Made by a program: the position numbers and the translations under genes
The notes under the pieces: model-generated
Told to the model about the DNA's origin: nothing
Seen by the model: only the letters and a program-made list of their open reading frames with translations
Databases searched by the model: none
In this document: positions 7,044 to 15,763 of the stretch, one piece after another
Numbering within the stretch: the first letter of the stretch is position 1
Layout: each line of letters opens with the position of its first letter
NCBI GenBank assembly: GCA_003486675.1
Contig: DNGG01000343.1
Coordinates: 627-37,146 of the forward strand
DNA length: 36,520 bases
Origin: Cyanobacteria bacterium UBA11372
GTDB lineage: Bacteria > Cyanobacteriota > Cyanobacteriia > Cyanobacteriales > Aerosakkonemataceae
Reading direction: 5' to 3'

Positions 7044-10000
7044 ATGAGTCCCATACTCCAGTCCGATCATCAGGCAGTCGATCTCGTCACACCTTCAAAT
7101 TTATTTCTGCGCCATCGCCTTAAAGTAGTTGAGGACTTGTGGGAATCGGTTCTCCGCTCTGAATGCGGTCAGGAGTTGGTAGATTTACTCAAGCAACTGC
7201 GATCGCTCTGTTCCCCAGAAGGTCAAGCAACGAACGACACCAGCGCCGAAGTATCCAGAATCATCGCTAGTCTGGATATCAACGCCGCGATTCGCGCCGC
7301 CAGAGCCTTTGCCCTCTACTTCCAGCTGATCAACATCGTCGAACAGCACTACGAGCAGCGCCTGCAACTGCAATCATTACGCATGGGAAGCGCCCACAAT
7401 GGCAACGATCCAGCGCTACAAGCCTTTGCTAAACTCGACGCAGAATCTATAGGCAGCGAACCCAAAGCCGATCGGGTAGAAACAAGTTGGACTGAAGCAA
7501 CCTGGACGCGACGGGAACGCAGCACGTTTGGCTGGTTATTTAACCATCTGCGACAGCTCAACGTACCGCCTCGCCAAATCCAGCAACTGATCGACAATCT
7601 GGATATCCGTTTGGTGTTTACGGCGCACCCAACGGAAATCGTCCGCCATACCATCCGCGATAAGCAGCGGAGCATCGCTAAGATTCTGCAACAGCTAGAC
7701 AAATTAGAAGAAGAGTCGCCCATATCTTGGGAAGAAACCGCGGCAAAAAGCTTCGGGGAATCGTCCTGGGAATTGCAGGGACTGCGCGAGCAATTAACCG
7801 AAGAAATTCGTCTCTGGTGGCGCACCGACGAATTGCACCAATTTAAGCCCACGGTGTTGGATGAAGTAGACTATACCCTCCACTACTTCCAAGAAGCGCT
7901 GTTTGATGCCATGCCCCAACTGTATCAGCGGTTTGCGCGCAGTCTTCAAAGTACCTTTGGCAATCTCACCGCCCCCAGCTACAATTTCTGCAAGTTTGGC
8001 TCTTGGGTAGGATCGGATCGCGATGGCAATCCTTCGGTAACGCCAAAGGTGACTTGGCAAACCGCTTGTTACCAACGCCATATGGTGTTGGAAAAATATA
8101 TCAAGTCAGTCGAGCGCTTGATCAATCGCTTGAGCTTATCTTTGCATTGGAGCGACGTACTGCCGGAATTGCTCGAATCTTTAGAACAAGATCGGCAGCA
8201 AATGCCAGAAGTCTACGAACAATATGCAATTCGCTATCGCCAAGAACCCTATCGCTTAAAGTTGTCCTACCTCAAAAAGCGATTGGAAAATACCCGCGAT
8301 CGCAATTGGCAACTCTACCAAAGTACCGACTGGCAACAGGATAAGTATAAACCCACTCCCCATAGTGGCCTATATCCCTCTGGCGTCGAATTCCTCGCCG
8401 AGTTGCGCCTGATTCAGCACAACTTGACTGAAAGCGGCATCAACTGTAGCGAACTAGAAAATCTGATCTGTCAAGTGGAAATCTACGGCTTTAAGCTGGC
8501 GCACCTGGATATCCGCCAAGAAAGTACCCGTCACTCGGATACGATTAACGAAATTGTCGAATACCTGCAAATCTTACCCCGTGCCTATAACGAACTCTCA
8601 GAAGCCGAAAAAACCCAATGGCTAGTATCGGAATTGCAAACTAGACGCCCTTTAATTCCCCCAGAACTACCGTTTAGCGCCCAAACCAAAGAAACGATCG
8701 AAACCTTCCGCGTCGTGCGCCTGCTTCAGCAAGAATTTGGCCCCCAAATCTGCTACACCTACATCATCAGCATGAGCCATGATGTCAGCGACTTGCTGGA
8801 AGTGTTGCTATTGGCGAAAGAAGCAGGACTTTACGACGTGGCAACGGGCACCGGCACGCTGCACGTAGTACCCTTGTTTGAAACCGTAGAAGACCTCAAA
8901 CGCGCCCCCACGGTGATGCAAACCCTGTTTGAATTGCCCTTCTACCGCTCAATGCTAGCCAGCGGCAATGAAAAATTAATCATGGCGCACGGCGCACCCA
9001 GCAAGACGCAGCAGACAAAATCTAGTGCCGATCTCGCACCTCAAGCTTTGCAAGAAGTCATGTTGGGCTACTCTGATAGCAACAAAGATTCGGGGTTCTT
9101 AAGCAGTAACTGGGAAATTCATAAAGCACAAAAAGCTTTGCAAGCAATGGCTGAACAGCAGGGCATCGCCCTCCGCATCTTCCACGGACGCGGCGGCAGT
9201 GTCGGACGCGGTGGCGGTCCTTCTTACGAAGCTATCCTCGCACAACCGGGTCGCAGTATCGACGGGCGAATTAAAATTACCGAACAAGGTGAAGTTTTGG
9301 CGTCGAAGTATTCTTGGCCCGAATTGGCAATTTACAATCTGGAAACCGTCACCACCGCCGTCATTCAAGCCAGCTTATTGCGGACTGGATTTGACGATAT
9401 CCAGCCGTGGAACGAAATTATGGAAGAGTTGTCAACGCGATCGCGCCAGCACTATCGTGCTTTGATCTACGAACAACCCGACTTCATCGATTTCTACCAC
9501 CATGTAACCCCGATTGATGAAATTAGCCAACTACAAATTAGTTCCCGTCCCGCCCGTCGCAAGAGCGGTAAAAAAGATTTAAGCACCCTGCGCGCAATTC
9601 CCTGGGTATTTAGTTGGACGCAAAGTCGCTTTTTAGTACCCGCTTGGTATGGAGTTGGGACGGCGTTGCAAGAATTTTTGCAGGAAGAACCCCAAGAAAA
9701 TCTGAAGTTAATGCGCTACTTTTATTACAAGTGGCCTTTCTTCAGAATGGTGATTTCTAAAGTAGAAATGACCTTGGCTAAAGTTGACCTACAACTTGCC
9801 CATCACTACCTGCAAGAATTATCAAAACCAGAAGACCGCGATCGCTTTGAACGTTTGTTCGACCAAATCGCCCAAGAATACCATCTTACCCGCGACCTGG
9901 TGCTAACCATCACCGACCACAAACGCCTGTTGGATGGCGATCCAGACTTGCAGCGCTCCGTACAGTTACGCAACGGTAACATCGTCCCCCTCGGCTTCCT

Positions 10001-10148
10001 ACAAGTGTCTCTGCTCAAACGCCTGCGTCAAAGCAAGACTCACAGCACCTCCGGCGTGATCGACTCCCGTCACAGTCGCGGCGAATTGTTGCGCGGCGCC
10101 TTGTTGACCATCAACGGTATCGCCGCTGGAATGAGAAATACGGGTTGA
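7044..10148 (+). CDS. ppc: Phosphoenolpyruvate carboxylase
   Basis: The enzyme adds bicarbonate to phosphoenolpyruvate to give oxaloacetate, refilling the TCA branch and feeding aspartate-family synthesis in the cytoplasm. The 1034 residues match the long cyanobacterial type. Visible signatures are VFTAHPTEIVRHT with catalytic His195, GSWVGSDRDGNP, GYSDSNKDSGF around 675-685, the essential glycine loop FHGRGGSVGRGGGP from 713, and the family C-terminus MRNTG. The ATG at 7044 leads into the normal N-terminal helix region. The tnpB element's right end lies only 39 bases upstream, so the native promoter may have been displaced, and transcription may come from the element or a very short leader. 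A repeat hairpin follows the stop. Confidence 0.98.
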   Translation: MSPILQSDHQAVDLVTPSNLFLRHRLKVVEDLWESVLRSECGQELVDLLKQLRSLCSPEGQATNDTSAEVSRIIASLDINAAIRAARAFALYFQLINIVEQHYEQRLQLQSLRMGSAHNGNDPALQAFAKLDAESIGSEPKADRVETSWTEATWTRRERSTFGWLFNHLRQLNVPPRQIQQLIDNLDIRLVFTAHPTEIVRHTIRDKQRSIAKILQQLDKLEEESPISWEETAAKSFGESSWELQGLREQLTEEIRLWWRTDELHQFKPTVLDEVDYTLHYFQEALFDAMPQLYQRFARSLQSTFGNLTAPSYNFCKFGSWVGSDRDGNPSVTPKVTWQTACYQRHMVLEKYIKSVERLINRLSLSLHWSDVLPELLESLEQDRQQMPEVYEQYAIRYRQEPYRLKLSYLKKRLENTRDRNWQLYQSTDWQQDKYKPTPHSGLYPSGVEFLAELRLIQHNLTESGINCSELENLICQVEIYGFKLAHLDIRQESTRHSDTINEIVEYLQILPRAYNELSEAEKTQWLVSELQTRRPLIPPELPFSAQTKETIETFRVVRLLQQEFGPQICYTYIISMSHDVSDLLEVLLLAKEAGLYDVATGTGTLHVVPLFETVEDLKRAPTVMQTLFELPFYRSMLASGNEKLIMAHGAPSKTQQTKSSADLAPQALQEVMLGYSDSNKDSGFLSSNWEIHKAQKALQAMAEQQGIALRIFHGRGGSVGRGGGPSYEAILAQPGRSIDGRIKITEQGEVLASKYSWPELAIYNLETVTTAVIQASLLRTGFDDIQPWNEIMEELSTRSRQHYRALIYEQPDFIDFYHHVTPIDEISQLQISSRPARRKSGKKDLSTLRAIPWVFSWTQSRFLVPAWYGVGTALQEFLQEEPQENLKLMRYFYYKWPFFRMVISKVEMTLAKVDLQLAHHYLQELSKPEDRDRFERLFDQIAQEYHLTRDLVLTITDHKRLLDGDPDLQRSVQLRNGNIVPLGFLQVSLLKRLRQSKTHSTSGVIDSRHSRGELLRGALLTINGIAAGMRNTG

Positions 10149-10153
10149 TGGGT

Positions 10154-10227
10154 AATTTTAGATTTTAGATTTTAGATTTTAGATTTGATTGAATTAAATC
10201 TGAAATCTAAAATCTAAAATCTGAAAT
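10154..10227. terminator. Inverted heptamer repeat hairpin between convergent genes
   Basis: Four or more TTTTAGA units (10154-10184) are followed by complementary TCTAAAA units (10199-10227), giving a long AT-rich stem with a loop near TTGATTGAATTA. It lies right after the ppc stop and ends just before the stop of the minus-strand gene at 10235, so it is well placed as a bidirectional terminator built from tandem repeats. Confidence 0.7.
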
Positions 10228-10234
10228 CGGCTCT

Positions 10235-10618
10235 TTACCAATTACCCAATGTCGGCACCTGACAAGTTTTCAAATCTTTCCAAGCATTGGTTTTAGTATC
10301 GAAACAGCGCCAAGATCCCAGTGCGTCATCGAGGTAGCAAATTAGCACTCGCTTGCTCGTGCGCGATCGCCGACTTAAACGCTGCACCAAATCTTGCAGT
10401 GGATAAATCTTGCGACTGAGACGCTTTGCTACAGCTTGATTTGGGCATTCGATTAACAGCGCCCCTTGTCGATCCGTATAAGTAAGTGAAAAAATACACA
10501 TCCGTAAGATGGCTCGCAGCCAGCTTTCGGCTTCGCTAAAATAGCGGTCTACTAAATTATTAGTTAGAGCTTTTTCTAAAGAACGGTCGTACCAATCGGA
10601 GGTGTGGGGGTCAGACAT
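10235..10618 (-). CDS. Conserved-looking hypothetical protein, 127 residues
   Basis: I do not recognise the family. The protein starts MSDPHTSDWYDRSLEKAL, is soluble with mixed helix and strand, has a basic middle (VAKRLSRKIYPLQDLVQRLSRRSRTSKR), and ends with a strand-rich part containing VLICYLDDALGSWRCF. The WL-RAIL helices followed by LLIECPNQAVAKRLSRKIYPL resemble a small nucleic-acid or protein-binding fold, but this is only an impression. It is convergent with ppc across the repeat hairpin and has no operon partner. The ATG at 10618 is preceded by a repeat-free leader. Confidence 0.65.
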   Translation of the reverse strand: MSDPHTSDWYDRSLEKALTNNLVDRYFSEAESWLRAILRMCIFSLTYTDRQGALLIECPNQAVAKRLSRKIYPLQDLVQRLSRRSRTSKRVLICYLDDALGSWRCFDTKTNAWKDLKTCQVPTLGNW

Positions 10619-11002
10619 AACTAGGCAGCTCGCAACACAACTGAGTCGAGATTAATCTAAAGCCACACTGCTTACAAGCGCGATCGTACCGACTGCTCAA
10701 GTGCCTAAAGCGCGATCTACATAGGGTACTTTACCCAAGACACAGCGACAATCGTTACATCAAACACTGGGTTTGTGTACGGAGTTGGGATATGCGATCG
10801 CTTTTGGTGTTTAATATCCCGTCCGGTAGTAGGGGCGGGTTTTACCAACCATTCAATCGAACCACGAGACATTTTTTTTAACCCGCCCCCGCCGCCATAC
10901 CTTAGCCTTAAATTTTTACTAAGTTCCAATAAATTATCATAAGTTTATTAACAGGTTTCGACATAAGTATTTGCGCCTCTGCGCCTCTGCTCCTTTGCTT
11001 TT
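10619..11002. other. Intergenic region with one dispersed palindromic repeat
   Basis: No gene supported. The gap holds the dispersed 61-base repeat at 10829-10889, an HIP1-like GCGATCG near 10796, and an AT-rich tail before the kinase gene's stop. Frames through it translate repeat sequence and low-complexity glycine runs. Confidence 0.5.
10829..10889. repeat. Dispersed 61-base repeat, copy 1
   Basis: It begins GTAGGGGCGGGTTTTACCAA and ends AACCCGCCCC, with the ends complementary (GGGGCGGGTT with AACCCGCCCC). A second copy of the same length lies at 21961-22021, with conserved ends and a diverged middle. It looks like a small non-coding, MITE-like palindromic repeat. Confidence 0.75.
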
Positions 11003-12148
11003 TCACTTTCCTGGATCGAGAAACTGGGATCTTAATTCCTCCAATTCTTGATCGATTTGGCTTTTAAACTGGGAGTTAGGTGAAGACAAAGGTTGCTGGG
11101 AATTTGCTGATTCCTGATGGCTTTTACCAGGAGTAACGCCCAAAAACTGAGAAGATACATCGGCTAATTCTTGATCGATAATTCCTTTAGCAACAGGCGG
11201 TGGGGCGACAGCTGGCGGCGATTTAACTGGAGGCGATGCGGGTTTTGGCATAGCTGGTGCGGCGGATTGGTAATTTAAATCTCTCAACACTTCAGTAGCG
11301 GATTGATAGCGCCGATTGAGCGCAGATTCTATCGTTTTGTCTAAGATTTTACCCAAAGCATCGCTCACCGGACGCTTCAAGAATTGCCGCCAAACCCATC
11401 GATCTTGTTGAATATCGTACAAGTTAAACGGAGACAACCCTGTCAATAAATGGATGCAGGTGACGCCTAAACTATAAATATCGCTGGCAAATACCGCCCA
11501 ACCTCTTGCTTGTTCGGGAGCAACGTATTCGGGGCTACCAATTGTCGTTCCGGTTTGCTGTAAAGCAGCTGGGTTAGCAACTTTAGACGCGCCAAAATCG
11601 ACCAGCACGAGTTGACCTGCTTTTCCCGCTCGACGAATAATATTGGCGGGTTTGATGTCTCGGTGAATCACCTGCTGGGAGTGGACAAATTGCAGCACGG
11701 GGAGCAAATCGTTTAATACCTGCCGAATTTCGGTTTCGTTAAAACTTCCCTTCGATGCCAACTCTTGGGATAAGGTCGATCCTGCGATAAATTCTTGCAC
11801 CAGATATGAAAAGCCATCCTGGTCGAAATGCGCCAGCAAGTCGGGAATTTGGGGATGTTTGCCTAACTCGTCCAAGCGCATCGCTTCTTGGTGAAATAAT
11901 TCGGCGGCTTTCTGGATGTTGCTAGTACCTTGGAGTTGGGGGAAAAATTGCTTAATGACGCAACGGGGTTTGGATGGTTTATCCTCATCCACGGCGAGAA
12001 AGGTTCTGCCAAAACCTCCCTGACCGATGGGTTTAATCGCTCGGTAGCGGTCTTTGAGTAGCAATTTTGACCCACAACTGCGGCAAAACTTTGCCCCATC
12101 TAGATTCTGGTGGGGCATGGGGCAAGCGGGATTAAGGCAATAACTCAT
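11003..12148 (-). CDS. Ser/Thr protein kinase with N-terminal zinc ribbon
   Basis: A 381-residue Hanks-type kinase starting MSYCLNPACP, the usual cyanobacterial form. The zinc ribbon uses Cys4, Cys9, Cys22 and Cys25. The kinase domain runs from about 36 to 292, with glycine loop GQGGFG (42-47), Lys66, HRDIKPAN (Asp164), DFG (184-186) and APE (210-212), so it should be active. A Pro-rich linker follows (300-320). The tail holds the 13-residue motif IDQELxxxxSQFL twice (324-336 and 365-377), perhaps a docking element. No transmembrane segment is seen, so it is likely cytoplasmic. The upstream ATG at 12160 would add only four residues. Its substrate is unknown. Confidence 0.93.
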   Translation of the reverse strand: MSYCLNPACPMPHQNLDGAKFCRSCGSKLLLKDRYRAIKPIGQGGFGRTFLAVDEDKPSKPRCVIKQFFPQLQGTSNIQKAAELFHQEAMRLDELGKHPQIPDLLAHFDQDGFSYLVQEFIAGSTLSQELASKGSFNETEIRQVLNDLLPVLQFVHSQQVIHRDIKPANIIRRAGKAGQLVLVDFGASKVANPAALQQTGTTIGSPEYVAPEQARGWAVFASDIYSLGVTCIHLLTGLSPFNLYDIQQDRWVWRQFLKRPVSDALGKILDKTIESALNRRYQSATEVLRDLNYQSAAPAMPKPASPPVKSPPAVAPPPVAKGIIDQELADVSSQFLGVTPGKSHQESANSQQPLSSPNSQFKSQIDQELEELRSQFLDPGK

Positions 12149-12288
12149 ACCGGCTAGCAAGCGAGCATACTAACTCTATCTTGACTTGAAAAGCGATAAA
12201 AGGGAGAGGAAGAGGGACAAGCGAGATTGAGAGAGCAAAACTCTGGCGCCCGTAGCAAGAATCTGCTTTAGATCCATGACTTACCCAA

Positions 12289-12348
12289 AGAAACCGGGTT
12301 TCTATGAAAGATTGGGAAACTATAGATCTAGGTCGAAACCCGGTTTCT
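12289..12348. repeat. Two AGAAACCGGGTTTCT palindromes in a 446-base gap
   Basis: The palindrome AGAAACCGGGTTTCT (12289-12303) is followed by the related GAAACCCGGTTTC (12335-12347). A third copy lies at 21924-21938. Such palindromes are dispersed in cyanobacterial genomes. The rest of the gap (12149-12594) separates the divergent kinase gene and signalling operon and is AT-rich near 12430-12530. It must contain the operon promoter, but no clear -10/-35 pair stands out. Confidence 0.65.
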
Positions 12349-12594
12349 GGCAACGCCCTTGCCTAAGTCCTAAAATAGATATCTCGATAGATTAACTTTG
12401 CTTTTGCCTCTTCCCTCTACCCAGATGCTGCCGCAATTGTTAGAGAAAAAATAAAATTAGATGACAAAATTGCCCGCTAGCCATAAATTCCCGTGGTTTT
12501 ATTCATAAATCGGCATTGGATGGTAAACTGACAGTAGACAGTGAAGCTCTACGGCTGAAGCTCAAAACTAGAATTTCCAAAATAGGTATTGCTC

Positions 12595-13203
12595 ATGGCT
12601 GAAGTAACAAAAGAAGTATTACGGGACAGACTGGGAAACATAGACCAAATCCGCGATATTCTCATGGGGCCGCAACTGCGAGACTATGAAACTCGTCTGG
12701 CTCAGGTAGAGGCGGATTTATCTTTACTGCGGCAAGATTTGCGCGATCGCATTGAAGAAACCAAAACCTCTTTCGCCGCAGAAATCCGCCTCACAGTTGA
12801 ATCTTTAGAGAAAAAAATTAAGGCGGTCAGCTTAACCGCTTCTGAAGAAAGTGCCGACCTGCGACAGCTGACCGATCGCATGAATAAAAGGTTTTCTAAC
12901 ACGATTGAAGCTTTAAATGATACCGTCGATAAGCAAGTTGCTTCTGTGCGCGACGAACTTTCCGAATCTAAAGCCAGACTCCAAGAAGATGTCCGGAATC
13001 TTAGAGATCAAATTTTTGAAGAACTAGACCGGCAATTTTCTTCCTTGCGGAGCGGCAAGGTATCCAAAGATGACATGGCAGAAATTCTGTTTGAAGTAGC
13101 AATGCGAATCAAAGGCACTGAATTTGTTCGCCAATTGAAAGAAGCAACCGATACAGAAGTTTATGGCGGTATTGCCGTCCTGGAAGACGAGGATAACCCA
13201 TAA
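12595..13203 (+). CDS. Coiled-coil protein, first gene of the GTPase/cyclase cluster
   Basis: A 202-residue soluble protein starting MAEVTKEVLRDRLGN. Residues about 30-150 are a long heptad-rich coiled coil (YETRLAQVEADLSLLRQDLR, then LEKKIKAV and LRQLTDRMNKRF). A short globular tail follows (SKDDMAEILFEVAMRIKGTE) with an acidic end. The ATG at 12595 was preferred over one six bases upstream because it gives the natural MAEVTKE start. It lies 82 bases before the OmpA/BON gene on the same strand and opens the signalling cluster. A scaffold or adaptor role is an inference from coiled coil and position. The family is not one I can name. Confidence 0.8.
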   Translation: MAEVTKEVLRDRLGNIDQIRDILMGPQLRDYETRLAQVEADLSLLRQDLRDRIEETKTSFAAEIRLTVESLEKKIKAVSLTASEESADLRQLTDRMNKRFSNTIEALNDTVDKQVASVRDELSESKARLQEDVRNLRDQIFEELDRQFSSLRSGKVSKDDMAEILFEVAMRIKGTEFVRQLKEATDTEVYGGIAVLEDEDNP

Positions 13204-13285
13204 AATCAATCGGGAGCTAAGATAAAACAGGTGGGGGGAATTGTAGCTGGCTAAAGCTTGAGAATAAGAATAGGGATGGCAGTGC

Positions 13286-15685
13286 ATGGATACAACCAAA
13301 GAAAATTTAGAGGAAATCCATTCCCCAGAGGTTGAAAGTGCCGCAGCACTAAACCAGCTCAATGGCTTTTTGGATCTGCTGGTAGAACTACAAATCATCG
13401 ACCAGAAAAAGTCACCTGAGTTGGATTTAAAACCATCATCTGAGGAAACAGGCGGGGAAATAGAAGCATGGAAAAATTTGTTTCAACCAACCCAAATGTT
13501 GGCACTGCCACCCGCCAAAGAAATTGGGTGGCGATCGCTTCATGGTGGCGATGCAGGGGAGAAGGAAGACAAAGCAGAAAATTCCCCCCTACCAACTAGA
13601 ATTGAACGCGCTCAAGCAAATTGGAATCAGCAATCACAGGCAGAAGAAAAAAACTTTAACCAAACGCCGGAAATCGAGGAAGATAAAGCAATCGAACTGA
13701 TAGCTCAATTATTTTCGTTTGGGGGAGAAACAGCCAGTCAAGAAAAATTAGAAACAGAGAAAGGAAAGGGGGAAAACTCCGCAGAGATAGCCGCAATCAA
13801 GCAAGAAGAAAGGGAAATAGAAGAAGATCCGTTTAAGCGGTTGCAAGATATTTTAGTACAGCCAGAAGTATCTGAGGTGCGCGAATTGGTGGCTTATGTA
13901 GACCAGAAAGTCGCTTCTTTAGAGCATCAAATTTACGAACCAAGCGAGTTAATCAATTTACTTTTGCCCTGGATAGCAGAACTTTTAAGTCGCAAAATAG
14001 ACGAGTCTAAAGATGAAGTAGTAGGGGCGATCGCACCAATTATAGATCAAATCATTGAAAGCAAAACCGAGCAAGACCGGGCAGCAATGAGTTCGGCATT
14101 AGCACCTTTAATCGCGGCGGCAATTAGCCAACAAATCAACAATGCTCCCGAAGAAGTGGCGCAAGCGATCGCACCGACAATGGGCAAAGCAATTAAAGAA
14201 CAAATTGCCCTCGAACGCGACGCCATGGTAGATGCCCTTTATCCAGTCATTGGCAGCACCGTTGCCAAATACATCGCCGAAGCAATTCGCGAGATTAACG
14301 AAAAAGTATCCAATGCCTTTAGCGTACAAGGAATTAGCCGCAAAATTCGCGCCAAAGTGCAAGGAGTTTCTGATGGAGAACTAATATTTAAAGAATCAAT
14401 ACCCTTTGTCGTCCAAGCTATCTTTTTAATTCACAAAACTTCTGGACTGGTAATTTCAGAAGTCCAAATGTCTGGGGATCAGAAACTAGAAGCAGACATG
14501 GTAGCAGGGATGCTCACCGCTATCCGCAGCTTCGTCAACGATTGTATCTCCCAGACGGGAGAAATTTCCGAACTCGATGCCATCGACTACGGCAATTCTA
14601 AAATCATTTTAGAAGTGGCGGGATATTGCTACCTGGCAATCGTGATTAAAGGAGATCCGTCCAAACAATTTATTAAACAACTGCGGCAAACATTGAGTAC
14701 TATCGTCATCAAGTTCGGTAAAGCCATCGAATCGTTTGACGGCGATCCTGCTAACGTTCCCGCGCCGGTAGGATCGATGTTAGATAAACTAGCAGAAACT
14801 TCCGCCAAGCAAAAAGAAGCAAAAGCACCAGTTGCCCTGATCGGCATTAGCTTAGCAGCTTTGAGTCTCGTTCTCGTGCCTTGGGGAATTTTTGCCTATC
14901 GCCACAGCATCGATCGCCGCATCGAAGCCAACGCCGCCGAAGCTTTAGCCTCTGCCCCAGAATTAGCCGTATACCGCCTCAACGTCAAGGCAGATGGAGA
15001 TACCCTGCGAGTGTCTGGTAAGTTACCGACTGAGTATCTGCGCCAAAAAGCCGAAAAAATCGCCCGCGACTCGGCACCCAACCTCAAGTTATACAATCAG
15101 ATCGTTGCCGTTGACGTTCCTGCCGATCCGGTGTTAGCAGCCGCAGAAGTTAAACGGGTAACATCTGTTCTCAATCAAACTAACGGCATTGCGATCGCGG
15201 CGCTGTACAATGCAGGTAAAGTGACCTTGTCAGGGACTGTCAACTCTTTTACCGATGCCCAGAAAATTACCCAAGCCTTTGCTCAAATTCCCGGTGTTAC
15301 ATCTGTGACCAACACCGTCCAACTACAGCCGTTCAAAATTGACGCCCGCATCTATTTTGAATTGGGATCTGCCGAACTAACTTCCCCGGATGCGGGTGAC
15401 AAAATTAACCAAGTTAAGGATATTCTCAGCAAAAATACAGGAATAAATCTCAAGATCGTTGGGCATAGCGATCTCACCGGCAGCTTCCCAGAAAATCAGC
15501 GCCTATCCTTGGAACGAGCCAAAGCCGTGCGAGATGCTCTGCTCGCCGCTGGCATCGCCCCCAAGCGCTTACTAATAGCAGGAACCGCTCAACCCCCCGT
15601 CGATGTCGATCCCCAACGAGAGGCTGCCAGAAGCCGCGTTGTGCGATTCGAGGCGTTGACGCCAGTTGCAGCTAAAATTAAATAA
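13286..15685 (+). CDS. One-span OmpA/BON protein with 23-residue repeats and longin-like domain
   Basis: A 799-residue protein in five parts. Residues 1-200 are acidic and low in complexity. Residues 222-336 form five tandem 23-residue repeats of the pattern A-[IL]-x-P-x-[IM] then a helix. Residues about 365-485 read as strand-strand-helix-strands-helix (AIFLIHKTSGLVISEVQ, MLTAIRSFVNDC, KIILEVAGYCYLAIVIKG), resembling longin/roadblock folds. A single membrane span lies at about 515-537. Periplasmic BON-like repeats follow (about 545-680), then an OmpA C-terminal domain (688-790) with IYFELGSAEL and VGHSDLTG, which in this family binds peptidoglycan. It could link the cell wall to the small GTPase encoded next, since longin/roadblock domains are classic partners of Ras-like GTPases. 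The fold assignment is inference. Confidence 0.88.
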   Translation: MDTTKENLEEIHSPEVESAAALNQLNGFLDLLVELQIIDQKKSPELDLKPSSEETGGEIEAWKNLFQPTQMLALPPAKEIGWRSLHGGDAGEKEDKAENSPLPTRIERAQANWNQQSQAEEKNFNQTPEIEEDKAIELIAQLFSFGGETASQEKLETEKGKGENSAEIAAIKQEEREIEEDPFKRLQDILVQPEVSEVRELVAYVDQKVASLEHQIYEPSELINLLLPWIAELLSRKIDESKDEVVGAIAPIIDQIIESKTEQDRAAMSSALAPLIAAAISQQINNAPEEVAQAIAPTMGKAIKEQIALERDAMVDALYPVIGSTVAKYIAEAIREINEKVSNAFSVQGISRKIRAKVQGVSDGELIFKESIPFVVQAIFLIHKTSGLVISEVQMSGDQKLEADMVAGMLTAIRSFVNDCISQTGEISELDAIDYGNSKIILEVAGYCYLAIVIKGDPSKQFIKQLRQTLSTIVIKFGKAIESFDGDPANVPAPVGSMLDKLAETSAKQKEAKAPVALIGISLAALSLVLVPWGIFAYRHSIDRRIEANAAEALASAPELAVYRLNVKADGDTLRVSGKLPTEYLRQKAEKIARDSAPNLKLYNQIVAVDVPADPVLAAAEVKRVTSVLNQTNGIAIAALYNAGKVTLSGTVNSFTDAQKITQAFAQIPGVTSVTNTVQLQPFKIDARIYFELGSAELTSPDAGDKINQVKDILSKNTGINLKIVGHSDLTGSFPENQRLSLERAKAVRDALLAAGIAPKRLLIAGTAQPPVDVDPQREAARSRVVRFEALTPVAAKIK

Positions 15686-15763
15686 AAATAAAATATTAAG
15701 CAATAGCGGATAATAATTGATATGATAATAAGCTTTTGTCATAGAGAATAGAGCAATCAAGTC

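Noticed and set aside
7349..7852. Long minus-strand frame within ppc
   Set aside because: It is Cys/Arg/Ser-rich and antisense to the conserved ppc frame, a typical shadow.
10717..10929. Minus-strand frame of 70 codons
   Set aside because: It translates the dispersed 61-base repeat and a glycine run. No ribosome site or domain is seen.
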